Origin: Anastrepha obliqua
Taxonomy: Eukaryota; Arthropoda; Insecta; Diptera; Tephritidae
NCBI RefSeq assembly: GCF_027943255.1
Contig: NC_072897.1
Coordinates: 18,600,044-18,664,043 of the forward strand
Direction of reading: 5' to 3'
Length of the DNA stretch: 64,000 nucleotides
Shown: piece after piece, positions 50,357 to 61,235 of the stretch
Numbering within the stretch: position 1 is the first letter of the stretch
Layout: each line of letters begins with the position of its first letter
Position numbers and translations under genes: made by a program
Notes under the pieces: generated by a model
Told to the model about the DNA's origin: nothing
Database searches by the model: none
The model's input: the letters and a program-made list of their open reading frames with translations, nothing else

Positions 50357-53300
50357 GGATCAACTTCTTCTTCTTCTTAATTGGCGCTATAACTGCTTAC
50401 GCGATTTTGGCCGAGTTTAACAAAGCGCGCCAGTCGTTTCTTTCTCGTGCTAACCGGCGCCAATTGGACACACCAAGTGAAGCCAAGTCCTTCTCCACCT
50501 GATCTTTCCAACGCAGAGGAGGCCTTCCTCTTCCTCTACTACCACCAGCTGGTACCGCATCGAATACTTTCAGTGCCGGAGCGTTTGTATCCATTCGGAC
50601 GACATGACCCAGCCAACGTAGCCGCTGGATCTTTATTCGCTGTGCTATGTCTATGTCGTCGTAAAGCTCATACAGCTCATCGTTCCATCGTCTGCGATAT
50701 TCGCCGTTGCCAACGTGCAAAGGTCCAAAAATCTTGCGCAGAATCTTTCTCTCAAACACTCCAAGCGTCGCTTCATCGGATGTTGTCATCGTCCAAGCTT
50801 CTGCGCCATACGTAAGGACGGTCATGATGAGAGTCTTGTAGAGTGTTAGTTTTGTTCGACGAGAGAGGACTTTACTGCTCAGTTGCCTACTTAGTCCAAA
50901 GTAGCACTTGTTGGCAAGAGAGATTCTACGTTGGATTTCAAGGCTGACATTGTTATCGGTGTTAATGCTGGTTCCTAAATAGACGAAGTCTTTTACAACC
51001 TCGAAATTATAACTGTCTACAGTGACGTGGGTGCCGATACGCGAGTGCGCCGACTGTTTGTTTGAAGACAGGAGGTACTTCGTTTTGTCCTCGTTCACCA
51101 CCAAACCCATTCGCTTTGCCTCTTTATCCAGTTTGGAGAAGGCAGAACTAACAGCGCGGTTGTTAAGGCCGATGATGTCAATATCATCGGCATACGCCAA
51201 CAATTGTACGCTCTTATAAAAAATTGTGCCTGAGCGATTAAGTTCTGCGGCTCGTACGATGCTCTCCAACATCAGGTTAAAGAAGTCACACGACAGCGAG
51301 TCACCCTGTCTGAAACCTCGTTTGGTATCAAACGGCTCGGAGAGGTCCTTCCCAATTCTGACGGCGCTGCTGGTGTTGAGCAACGTCATCCTACATAGCC
51401 GTATTAGTTTTGCGGGGATACCAAATTCAGACATCGCGGCATACAGGTAACTCCTTTCCGTACTGTCGAATGCAGCTTTGAAGTCGACGAAAAGATGGTG
51501 CGTGTCGATTCTTCTTTCATGGGTCTTTTCCAAGATTTGGCGTATTGTGAATATTTGGTCGATGGTAGACTTTCCAGGTCTGAAGCCACACTGATAAGGT
51601 CCAATCAGTTGGTTGACGGTGGGCTTCAGCCTTTCACACAATACGCTCGCTAGAACCTTATAGGCGATATTTAGAAGACTAATCCCGCGGTAATTGGCAC
51701 AAATTGCAGGATCGCCCTTCTTATGGATTGGGCAGAGCACACTTAAATTCCAATCGGCAGGCATGCTTTCATCCGACCATATTTTGCATAGGAGCTGATG
51801 CATGCACCTTACCAGCTCCTCGCCGCCATGTTTGAATAGCTCAGCCGGCAGTCCGTCGGCGCCCGCGGCTTTGTTGTTCTTTAGCCGCGTTATCGCTATT
51901 CTCACCTCGTCATGATCGGGTAGCGGAACGACAATTCCGTCGTCAACGATTGGGGTATCGGGATCTTCACTTTCTCGGTGACATGCGCAGCTGTCACTGT
52001 TTAATAGGTTCGAGAAGTGTTCCCTCCATAATCTAAGATTGCTCTGTACGTCAGTCACCAGTTCGCCGTCTTTGTTCTTACAGGAAAACGCCCCGGTCTT
52101 GAAACCTTCTGTAAGCCGCCGAACTTTCTGGTAGAATTTTCGGGCGTTGTTCCTGTTGGCCAGCATCTCAAGCTCTTCGCACTCACGTATTTCGGCCTCT
52201 CGTTTCTTCTTTCGGATAATACGTCTCTCTTCCTTTTTCAGCTCTCTGTAGCGATCCCACATGGCTCGCGTTGCGCCCGATCGCAGCGTGGCTCTATAGG
52301 CGGCATCCTTTCTTTCTGCGGCAGCATGACATTCCTCGTCGTACCAATTGTTTTTTCGGGCTCGCCGGAATCCGATTTCTTCTTCGGCGGCGGTACGTAG
52401 GGAACGAGAAATGTTGCTCCATTGCTCGCGCATGCCGGGTTGTTGGGCAGTGCTCTCCGAGAGCAGGAGTGAGAGTCGAGTGGCGAATCTTCTGGCTGTC
52501 TGTTGTGATTGCAGCTTTTCGATGTCGAACATTCTTTGCGTAGGTAGATGTACGTTTTTTGCTGCACAGAGGCGGGTGCGCAGTTTGGCTGCAACAAGGT
52601 AATGATCCGAGTCGATGTTGGGTCCTCGGATCGTACGTACATCTAATACACTAGAAGCGTGTCTTCCATCTATCACAACATGATCGATCTGGTTTCGCGT
52701 TTTTCGATCAGGAGACAGCCAGGTGGCTTGGTGAATCTTCTTATGCTGGAATCTGGTGCTGCAGACTACCATGTTTCGGGCCCCGGCGAAGTCGATCAGC
52801 CTCTGTCCGTTACCGGATGTTTCGTTGTGCAGGCTGAATTTTCCGACTGTGGGACCAAAAATTCCCTCCTTGCCCACCCTGGCGTTGAAGTCGCCAAGCA
52901 CGATTTTTATGTCGTGGCGGGGGCAGCGCTCATAGGAACGTTCCAGGCGCTCATAGAAGGAATCTTTGGTCGCATCGTCCTTCTCTTCCGTCGGGGCGTG
53001 GGCGCAAATTAGCGATATGTTGAAGAAACGGGCTTTGATGCGGATTGTTGCGAGACGCTCGTCCACCGGAGTGAACGACAGTACTTGGCGACGAAGTCTC
53101 TCTCCCACAACAAATCCGACACCGAATTTGCGCTCCTTTACATGGCAGCTGTAGTAGACGTCGCAAGGTCCCATGGTTTTCTTTCCTTGCCCCGTCCATC
53201 GCATCTCTTGGATGGCAGTGATGTCAGCCTTTACTCTCACGAGGACATCAACCAGCCGGGCAGAGGCACCTTCCCCATTAAGGGACCGGACATTCCAGGT

Positions 53301-53530
53301 GCATGCCCTCAAATCATAATCCTTAGTTCGTTTGCAGGGGTCGTCATCAGTATAGGGAGGTCTCATCCGAGGCTTTTTAAAACTTTTCATTGGGGGCGAT
53401 TTTTAAGTGGCGGGTCCCAAACCCAACGCACAACCAGCTATCCTGGAATGTTTCGCCTTCTCACGTTAGCTCACTCCCGAACGGATGTTCGGAAGCTACC
53501 CAGAGGATACGTGGGCTAATCCCGGCCGTT
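50357..53530 (-). mobile_element. RTE-type LINE with intact ORF
   Basis: Minus strand: 5' UTR of about 140 bases (53530-53391), one ORF, and a 3' UTR of only about 40 bases ending GCGCCAATTA plus an AAG microsatellite, as usual for RTE. It is inserted in a LOA remnant of the opposite orientation. The target duplication was not resolved. The unbroken ORF makes it the best candidate in the window for a recently active element. Confidence 0.85.
50397..53390 (-). CDS. RTE endonuclease-reverse transcriptase, intact
   Basis: 997 codons, no stop. The APE-type endonuclease (about residues 25-275) has TWNVRSLNG, ITAIQEMRWTG, ICAHAPTEEKDD, VLGDFNARVGKEG and IDSDHYLVAAKL. The RT (about 480-780) has NKAAGADGLPAELFK, NYRGISLLNIAYK, LFVDFKAAFDS, GFRQGDSLSCDFFN and the active site LLAYADDIDIIG. 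The C-terminal domain has TYGAEAWTMT, RLRWLGHVVRMD and GRGRPPLRWKDQVEKDL, a signature of insect RTE elements. It nicks DNA and copies its RNA at the nick. All key residues I can check are present. An upstream start is possible; this ATG gives normal endonuclease length. Confidence 0.9.
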   Translation of the reverse strand: MKSFKKPRMRPPYTDDDPCKRTKDYDLRACTWNVRSLNGEGASARLVDVLVRVKADITAIQEMRWTGQGKKTMGPCDVYYSCHVKERKFGVGFVVGERLRRQVLSFTPVDERLATIRIKARFFNISLICAHAPTEEKDDATKDSFYERLERSYERCPRHDIKIVLGDFNARVGKEGIFGPTVGKFSLHNETSGNGQRLIDFAGARNMVVCSTRFQHKKIHQATWLSPDRKTRNQIDHVVIDGRHASSVLDVRTIRGPNIDSDHYLVAAKLRTRLCAAKNVHLPTQRMFDIEKLQSQQTARRFATRLSLLLSESTAQQPGMREQWSNISRSLRTAAEEEIGFRRARKNNWYDEECHAAAERKDAAYRATLRSGATRAMWDRYRELKKEERRIIRKKKREAEIRECEELEMLANRNNARKFYQKVRRLTEGFKTGAFSCKNKDGELVTDVQSNLRLWREHFSNLLNSDSCACHRESEDPDTPIVDDGIVVPLPDHDEVRIAITRLKNNKAAGADGLPAELFKHGGEELVRCMHQLLCKIWSDESMPADWNLSVLCPIHKKGDPAICANYRGISLLNIAYKVLASVLCERLKPTVNQLIGPYQCGFRPGKSTIDQIFTIRQILEKTHERRIDTHHLFVDFKAAFDSTERSYLYAAMSEFGIPAKLIRLCRMTLLNTSSAVRIGKDLSEPFDTKRGFRQGDSLSCDFFNLMLESIVRAAELNRSGTIFYKSVQLLAYADDIDIIGLNNRAVSSAFSKLDKEAKRMGLVVNEDKTKYLLSSNKQSAHSRIGTHVTVDSYNFEVVKDFVYLGTSINTDNNVSLEIQRRISLANKCYFGLSRQLSSKVLSRRTKLTLYKTLIMTVLTYGAEAWTMTTSDEATLGVFERKILRKIFGPLHVGNGEYRRRWNDELYELYDDIDIAQRIKIQRLRWLGHVVRMDTNAPALKVFDAVPAGGSRGRGRPPLRWKDQVEKDLASLGVSNWRRLARERNDWRALLNSAKIA

Positions 53531-53534
53531 GTGA

Positions 53535-55530
53535 GCTGCTTGAACCATATGCAGAAGAATCGTCCTGGCCATTCCCAAGTGAATGGCGATCAGTAACTTT
53601 CCCCACTTGCGTGGACTTCTACACATGGAACCATCCTCCAACTACGACGCGGCTCTAGTCCAGGATGAGCTTCAACGGCTGGTTACGGAAGCCGAGCGAA
53701 GGAAGCTTGCTCTGGTTATAGGCTCCGATGCTAACTCTCATCACACTCTCTGGGGGAGCTCCGACATAAGCCATAGAGGTGCGTACCTACTTAACGTTGT
53801 TTTACAAACTAGCCTAGAAAGAGAACATCGGGGTGAGAAACCAACATTTATTGGACCCACCTGGAGCTGGGGACAAAAAGGCGCAGCGTAATAGAGTTAT
53901 ATAAACTGGCTCGACCAGCCGACTACGACGAACATACAGGAAAGAGGTGCGTAAAGCCAGGAGAGAGTCATGGAAAGGCTTCTGTGGCAATATATAAAGC
54001 ACAAGCGAAGCAGCTAAGCCCAGGAAGCTGTTATCAAAACACCCGACTATGCCCAACTTAATACGTAAATCCAACGGAAACTGGACTGATAGTTGTGAAG
54101 AATCACTACAAAATCTAGTAAGGACTACTTACGTCAGGCCTGTTAGAAATAACGTAGTAAACATCCCGAAAGATATTATATCATAAAAGAAAATCCTCGA
54201 CGCCCACATTAGAGAAAATAGGATGGCAGACTTTATGTCTAAGGAACAACACGCATATACTAAAAGCTGATCGACAGAGAGTGCGATACGCTCTCTAGTT
54301 TTTAGTCACTAGAGTACAAGAAATACACTTTAGGAGTATTTCTGGACATTAGTAGTACATTCAATAATGGGCTTAGATACAACAAATACAGAACCCGCTG
54401 TTTATTCGTGGATAAATAACCTTTTACGTTGTACAATATTATGTGCGGAATGGAACGAAGATAAACTCACTAAACTAGCATGTGGCGGTACGCCAGATCT
54501 CTGGTAATTTGCAGCTAATGAGCTCTTAACGAAATTTGAAGCCAGGGCATCTAAACTATATACTATTATATAACGAAATTTGAAGCCACGGCATCTAAAC
54601 TACATACTACTATATATACAGATGATATAGCCATAGTAGTAACAGGCAAGTACCTAGATACCGTGAGTGATATAGTGAATAAAACACTAGCAACAGTGTA
54701 TCAATGGGCAACTCAGACAGGCTTGGGGATATGATAATCAGGACATCAGGCGACCTATTAAGCTCCCTGACCATTCCAGTATTTTTTAAGCAGATGTCTT
54801 TGCGGTAGGAAAGGCTGCAGAAATAGCGCTAGCAAGGACATCGAGCAACTCCAACATAAATATTATATATACGTTGAGAGTCAAGCGGCAATAAAGGCAT
54901 TAAATTTCATATAAAAGCGTTCTTAGGACCAGGGCAGCCAGAGAGAGACTAGCCGCAGACAGATGGTTACACATCTATAGGGTACCCGGACATGAGGGCA
55001 TTGCAGGAAACCAAATCGTAGATGAGATTTCCAAAAGCGCTGTTTACATACAATTCTAACAAGAAAACGACATACTGAAACCTTTAAATACGGTATACAA
55101 TGGCATCGCTGCGGACATGAAAACACGGATAGACAGGAGATGGAATAATCTAGGCACTTGTAAAACCGAAAAACTCATGTGTACACAGAATGCAGATAAA
55201 TACGCCCGATTCATACTAGCCCCGTCTAGAAAGGAAAGCAGAACTATCGTAGGTATACTAACAAGAAGAGAGGGAAACTCTTGAACGCCTTTTATGTTCG
55301 TGCCCTGCATTGCCTAGAACCCGAATGAAATGTTTAGTAGAACTACCATATGAGAGGTTGGAATGTGTCTCGGGGTAAGAGATTCAGAGCTTACTTAGAT
55401 TCGCAAAATACGCAGGCTTATTACAAGAACTCTACTACAAGGAAACGCATGAGTCAAGCTCCATCTTGTACTACTAAGGACCAATAGGTCTATGTGATGG
55501 CTTTCAGCCAGCCTGGTCAACCTAACTTAA
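53535..55530 (+). pseudogene. LOA-type ORF2 remnant with RNase H
   Basis: The plus-strand endonuclease (53583-53891) has GLLHMEPSSNYDAALVQDEL, LVIGSDANSHHTLWGSSDIS and KPTFIG. RT pieces follow: FLDISSTFN near 54345, the active site IYTDDIAIVV near 54620, and RNase H pieces (YVESQAAIKALNF near 54870, RVPGHEGIAGNQIVDEI near 54985). The 3' end near 55528 reads GGTCAACCTAACTTAACCT. Many stops and shifts. Probably the other half of the element whose ORF1 lies at 49590-50345. Confidence 0.7.
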
Positions 55531-55531
55531 C

Positions 55532-55825
55532 CTATTTCTTTAAGAACAACAAACAATGTGATTTCTTGCTTGTTATTGTGCACATTTGTAACATCAGGTT
55601 CTTTATTTTTTGTTTCGGCCGAAAGAACTGGTAAAGTTTGACTCTAATAGAAGAGCGTCTATCAGCATAGCAGGTCTTACAAAGATACGGTTTCTCAGAT
55701 GAGAGCGAGAAATCCACATCTGGTTGAAGTAAACCAACACAGTCAAGGTGAAAGAACTCTTGACATTCCACACACTGCACTTTCAGTTGAAGACGATCAA
55801 CTTTTTGTCCACATACACACAGCAT
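55532..55825 (-). pseudogene. PHD-finger ORF fragment, LINE ORF1-like
   Basis: The 97-codon frame starts MLCVCGQKVDRLQLKVQCVE and contains CQEFFHLDCVGL and LCKTCYADRR, a C-x-C..C-x2-C..H-x2-C..C-x2-C zinc pattern of the PHD type. N-terminal PHD fingers occur in ORF1 of several CR1/Jockey-like LINEs; a host gene fragment is the alternative. After about residue 70 the sequence loses character, and it meets the LOA 3' end. Confidence 0.45.
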
Positions 55826-55829
55826 ATTT

Positions 55830-56150
55830 GTCTTGTTTTTTATTTACAATGTCATTTCGTATTATATCAAAATGGCTGATGTATAGCAAAAATGCAGAGC
55901 GATTAGCAAAACACGTCCGATATGTCCCACAATAAAAACAAAAATAATAAAAATAATTGCTGGGTATTATAACTAATTTTGTTATGGGACGTGATTGTGC
56001 CTTGGGCGGTACGAATGTCAAATGCGTTTATTCACTCATTTGTCTGCGGTTGTCATCATGTCTCAGCCTTCGCATAATTGTTGAGGCTACGTTACAATCA
56101 TAGTTCCACGTTTCTTCAGATTCTAGCATATATTGTATTAGGCTAGTAGC
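55830..56150. other. AT-rich stretch, no gene
   Basis: Probably 5' UTR of the PHD-finger ORF fragment, followed by the 3' end of the R1-type element. No coding sequence supported. Confidence 0.4.
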
Positions 56151-56154
56151 TGTC

Positions 56155-57299
56155 ATGTTCTCGCCCATATTTGGGCACCACGTGCTTCGTTCCCTATCAA
56201 ATCTAGAGCATTACAACAGGGCATGCTCAGGCGTTTCATGTTTTTCTTGGCAGTATAGGCAAAATGGGGAGTCTGTGTGCTTGTATTTGTACAAATACTG
56301 CGTGAAACAGCCATACCCAGTTAAAAACTATGTCAGCATGAAGCTAACGTTTCCATATGTTCTCCGGATCCATTTCAGTATGTCGGGGATCATAGTGAAA
56401 GTGGTTCTTCCCTTCCCACTATCATTCTATTTGGTCTGCCAGTTTCGATCCCCTGTAGGGCGTCTCTCAGTTAGGCTTTGTCACCAGATACCCGCGCGCT
56501 TTTTGCATGCTGGTATTTTTGTTTCATGCATTTTACCTTTATATCGAGTGGTATTCTGTCTGCTATTACCCCTGCTGCTTCGTCAGATATGGTCCTATAG
56601 CCTCTAATGATTCTGACATTGCATAATCTGTACACCCATTTAGCCGATCTCAAATAGCTGCGATATTTCACTGCGTCGCCCCACACTTCCACAGTGTGAA
56701 ACAGGATCGAGTTGCAGACGCTTGCTAACAATGCTCTCATTTGTTGCCTTGGTCCACCCACGTTGGGCAGCCGTCGCGAAAAAGCCGCGCAGGATTTTGC
56801 AGATTTGGAGCTTGCGTATTCCAGATGCTTTTTAAAATTGAGCCTTCTGTCGATCATTACCCGTAAATATTTTATGGTATCTGTTGATGTTATATTGTGA
56901 CCACCAACCTTTATTTGAATGTTTTCAACTTTTCGCTTAGAACTTATGAGAACCAATTCGGTCTTATGGTCTGCTAGTCTTAGTCCAGACGCTTGTCACC
57001 ATTGATTGTATTAATAGTGTTCGTGAAACCTCTTTTAGTGTTTTCCCTCCGACTACCACAGCTAGATCATCTGTGTACCCAACAATGCTGGCTTGTTCGT
57101 GCTGTTCAACGCGTAGCACTCCATCATACATGATATTCCACAGAGCCGGGCCTAGCACAGAGCCTTGAGGAAGTTCTCCAGTTACCTTATAGCTTTTGGG
57201 GCCTACGTCTTTATCATACCATAGGGTTCTGTTGTCAAAGTATGAAGCAATTAGCTTTATCAGATAGTTCGGCACCTTCATACTCCGAAGGCTTTTCAC
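56155..57299 (-). pseudogene. R1-clade LINE RT, element A
   Basis: Frame 57299-56964 has VPNYLIKLIASYFDNRTLWY, GELPQGSVLGPALWNIMYDG and the active site VGYTDDLAVVVGG. Frame 56956-56471 has IKYLRVMIDRRLNFKKHLEY and LPNVGGPRQQMRALLASV. A C-terminal zinc motif (CLYCQEKHETPEHALL, followed by a stop) lies near 56200-56270. A short gap and shift separate the frames near 56960. The endonuclease is missing, so the gag remnant at 57300-58290 was joined by an internal deletion. Confidence 0.8.
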
Positions 57300-57339
57300 A
57301 CTCCCCGAATTAGTCAGTATATTTTATACCTGCTCTTTA

Positions 57340-58290
57340 AATTTTTCGGTTTGGTTACTAGCACCATTTATCATCTTTCGCCGTTCTTCTGATTTTGTTG
57401 ACGCTTTCCCCAAGCTCTTTCAGCTCAGATTTCCCTTTAATTGATTTAAGGATATCAGCATATGACTTCTCTCCGGTTTTGGAAATGATTAGCGCGTCGG
57501 GACGTCCTTATGCTAGCTTGCGCTGTCTCTTGACTGTGGTTTTGCGTTCCACGAGTCGCCAGTCATTTATCACAGCATGGCTCTCCGTATGTTGTTTGTT
57601 CTGTTCGCTTGCTGTCCTTTTACCTTCTGTTGCTTTGCTAGTTATAGAAGTAGGCTGTCTATTTACTCTGCTACCTTATTTGCCCAATGCAGGTTGCTGA
57701 TCTTTCACATTTTTGGCACTTTCCTTGCTTGATACGAGGCATGCCATCTGTCTGCAGTCCTTTCGTGGCCTGCATTACCGCTATTAGTGCTTCAGCGTCC
57801 TTACTTTTTGACGCCTCTTTATGTAGCTGCTGTATTTTATTTGCCTGGTCTTTCATTGTCTGGTTCACATGTCGCTGTGTTGCCATCATGTCGATTAGTT
57901 CGGCAATTTTACTTCCCAAATTCCCATATGCATCATTATCTTTAGGCTCCTTAACCTTGGATGCAGTACCGATATCTTTGTCTATGGGCGTGCGTGGGGT
58001 GAGGATGCTTCCTTTGAAAGGATCGCACATTCTTGACGTAACATCCTCTGCAACCACCACGCCATCAGCTATAATGGGTGTAGTTTGGCGAGTCGGCGAT
58101 CTTGCCATTTTGTGGCTTCTCTTGAAGGGGTCTTTCCCTTTCCCAGCATTCTCTTCGAATATGATTTCACTGTCCTTCTCATATCCGCTGTTGCTGATAC
58201 TGTCGCTTTTTTACGCTATAGTTAGCGCTTGCTGTTGTTGTGGTTTTTGTGTTTGTATTTGTGTTTGTGGTTTTTTTGCCTCCATTTAGT
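57340..58290 (-). pseudogene. R1-clade LINE gag (ORF1), element A
   Basis: Frame 58108-57671 is Lys/Glu-rich with a helical stretch (MKDQANKIQQLHKEASKSKD) and ends at GKCQKCERSATCIGQIR. Downstream, in other frames, are RPDALIISKTGEKSYADILK and LKELGESVNKIRRTAK-like segments, the same domain as in element B. The CCHC knuckles expected at the C-terminus are lost to the deletion. Frameshifts near 57665 and 57510. Confidence 0.65.
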
Positions 58291-58640
58291 AAGGGCCCCC
58301 ACTCAAGTCCGTTATCTCTAGACGTAGTGTAGTTGCTTTATAACCCCATGGTTATCTATACAAAGTAGGGAGGCCCTGCGAGGGTTGACACATGTCTTTA
58401 TGAGTACATGTGTTCAGAGCCAGGCCGGCACTAACCAGGAAGAATTCAACTGGACCTACACGACCAATTAAATGGTGACGGCTAGAGAGCGTTACTTGAG
58501 GCCTGCCATGGTTTTAACAGGACGTGGGCTATCGTGATATTAGTCCAGGAGCCATTTCATTAAGGTGTCACCCTTACCTACTAAAGTCCTAGAATACCAC
58601 GATACCCAACCCATGTCAAACAAGATCCTCTCCTATCGCC
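58291..58640 (-). other. R1-type 5' UTR, element A
   Basis: Shares CCATGGTTATC, AGGGAGGCC and GCGAGGGTTGAC with 62650-62740, the sequence upstream of the gag of element B. This fixes both as members of related families with a common 5' UTR. Confidence 0.55.
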
Positions 58641-60004
58641 AGTTTGCCATAATTAAGATCTAACTGGTCTCGATCTTAATGGGGTAGCTTTTTACATAAA
58701 AAAAATAGGTAAACCCAACAAAACCAACGTTGACCACTCAGTAACAACGGTGCTGACGTTATTTATTTATTTTTATTTTTTTACCAACCAAAACTACAGT
58801 AACTGGGGCGGTATACAGACAGACGATATATAAGGAAATGTGGATTATATATTTACTACTTTAGATACTTTTCCTACCGGGATGTCGTGCACGATTCTAC
58901 TGGGATACTCGTACAACAGTTCTTCTTTGTATATAAACATGTTTACGTATGTGCGTGTGAGTGTACGGGAAAACAAATTATAAATACAATAAACAAGCTC
59001 TCTTTAGTTCTCGTGCTGTTTGGGAGCGAGCATACAATAATGCTAACATATGTGTATGGATGCGAACAAGGAGGAACATCCTAAGCTTAAACACGGGGAA
59101 TTGACTTAACAAAGACTACATTCGCTACACAGCAACAAAAGTAACGTTGACCGCTCAATAAGAACAAATAAAAAACAAAAAAACACGTTGAGACAAATTT
59201 TGCTACTGTCAGGTTCAGCGAGAGGAGCGAGTTTTGAAAGAGATGTGTGCGATAATTTTTTTTTTTTTTTGTTTGCTTGTCGCCTTCTTTCAGCACTATC
59301 AAAAACAATTTAGATGAAACAAATGGCAAAGTAATATTTAATGATATTTATTATACTTAGCTTATTTCGTTTCCATATTTCAGCAGGCTGACTAAAGCAC
59401 ACTTAGGTGCACATTCCCACAATTATTTCCTTGATTTCGATGTTTCGAATCACTGATATTTAAAAATTTAAGCACCACTTTCAAACTCACGTCCACTCGC
59501 GACCACATCCCATACACTGTGTTTTTTTTTATGGAGGTGGAAAAAAGTATTGAAAGCCGAAAAGTGTGAGACTTATCTTTCGACTCACCCACTAAAAACC
59601 CACCCCAGCTCCGTTTCCCTTACTTATTATTAGGTAATAATTCTGGGAGGGAGAGCGGCATATTGCTTCTACCTGAAAAAAACGCGAAATTGCTGGAATT
59701 TCGGCCGATTTATGCAAAAGAGTGGTCGAAAATTGGGTTCAACGATTGGACTTCGTAAAACGTGCACGCGGTGGTCATGCAAAAGAAATCGAATTTCATA
59801 CTTAAATGTATATGTTCAAACTCGATAATAAAAAAAAAATTAGTTAAAAAAGTGAAACCGTTTGTGTTTTATTCAAAAAAGTTCAAAAGTTGGAGCGCTC
59901 TTACTGAAAAACCCTATATTACTAGGTACTACTTCATGGGAGGGGGTGTGGCCTATTACCTCTACATAAAAATCTGCGCTGTTGTTCAGTGCGACGCAGC
60001 TTGG
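58641..60004. other. Non-coding stretch between the two R1-type elements
   Basis: Homopolymer A/T runs and no credible ORF. Short direct similarity at 58720-58750 and 59140-59165 (AACGTTGACC.CTCA). No element recognised. Confidence 0.45.
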
Positions 60005-61190
60005 TAATTACTATTCTTGCCATGTTACTGACAGCGGACCAATGTTCTTCTGAGTCAAGCATGATATCTACTAGGTTGCTACCCATTATTCACTTCCCCA
60101 CCGTATCACTCAAATCTACTCTTTCTAGCTCAAAACGAGGGCAGACAAAGAAAACATGTTCTGCATCTTCAACTAGACTGTCGCTAAAGGTGCAGTACGG
60201 GTCATTTTCTTGCTTAAATCTATGCAGATAAGCCTTAAAGCATCCATGCCCACTAAGTACGTGGGTCAGGTAGAAATCCATTTGACCATGCTTTCGATTT
60301 ATCTATATGACCATCGTCCGTTCACGGAGTTTCTCCATTCCTCCTGTCAAGTACGGATGCTTCGCTCCGTACAGTCCATCGGTTAGTCAGCTGTGCTGGA
60401 TCCGCTCGATGTATTTTTATTTCGGCGAATTCAAGTGTAGTCAGCTTAACTGGCAGCATACCCGCGAGGACTAATACAGCGTCCTCCGATATGTGGAATG
60501 CACAGCACACCCTGAGGGCACATAACCGGTATACCGATTTAATGCCTTTCATGTATGTGCTGCAGCTTGTTGCTTCGACCCAGGCTGGTACCGCATATAG
60601 CAAGATAGACGATACCACACTGCTAAGCAACTTCCTAGAAGCCTGCTTAGGTCCTCTCGTATTCATCATAATACGTGTCAATGCAGTTACAGCCTTCGCT
60701 GCTTTATCGCTGGCGTATGTTAGGTGCTGTTTAAAGCTCAACCTGTGGTCAATCATTACCCCAAGACATTTGATGTACAGCTTAGACTCCAGTGCGTGGG
60801 CACCTACTCTGAGATTTGCTCTTTCAACTATTTTCCTGCTACTGATGAGAACTGCCTCTGTTTTATGGCTTAAACCACTATTGCGCAGCCAATTTTTTGT
60901 GATTTCGACCGCTTGGTTGCAAATCGCCTCAGCCTGGTTAAGGAATCGCCTCAGCCCATGATTTGGGAGCCTGGAGGTAGTTGGAGACGCTAGACTCCAT
61001 CGTACATTATATTCCAGAGGAGTGGGCCCAACACAGACCCCTGTGGTACTCCTCCGGTTACTCTGTACCTTTTCATTCCTTCGTCGGTTTTGTATTGCAG
61101 CACTCTGTTAGTGAAGTAGCTTGCAACCATTTTCCGAATGTAGCCTTCTCACAGTGATTTAAATTCAGTTGGAGAAATTTCATTTATGTC
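60005..61190 (-). pseudogene. R1-clade LINE RT, element B
   Basis: Minus-strand pieces: TGGVPQGSVLGPLLWNIMYD-like sequence at about 61120-61000, then an internal deletion. Frame 60756-60322 follows (MIDHRLSFKQHLTYASDKAA, RGPKQASRKLLSSVVSSILL). After a shift comes 60281-60090 with the C-terminal zinc motif (YCTFSDSLVEDAEHVFFVCP, first cysteine pair reduced). The active-site Y-x-D-D block and the endonuclease are missing. Confidence 0.75.
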
Positions 61191-61235
61191 GCATTTCTTT
61201 GAGTGCTCTTTGATATAAAGGGCACTTGTTGCTAG

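Noticed and set aside
58887..60007. Short ORFs of 60-80 codons between the R1-type elements
   Set aside because: Low-complexity, AT-driven and without motifs.
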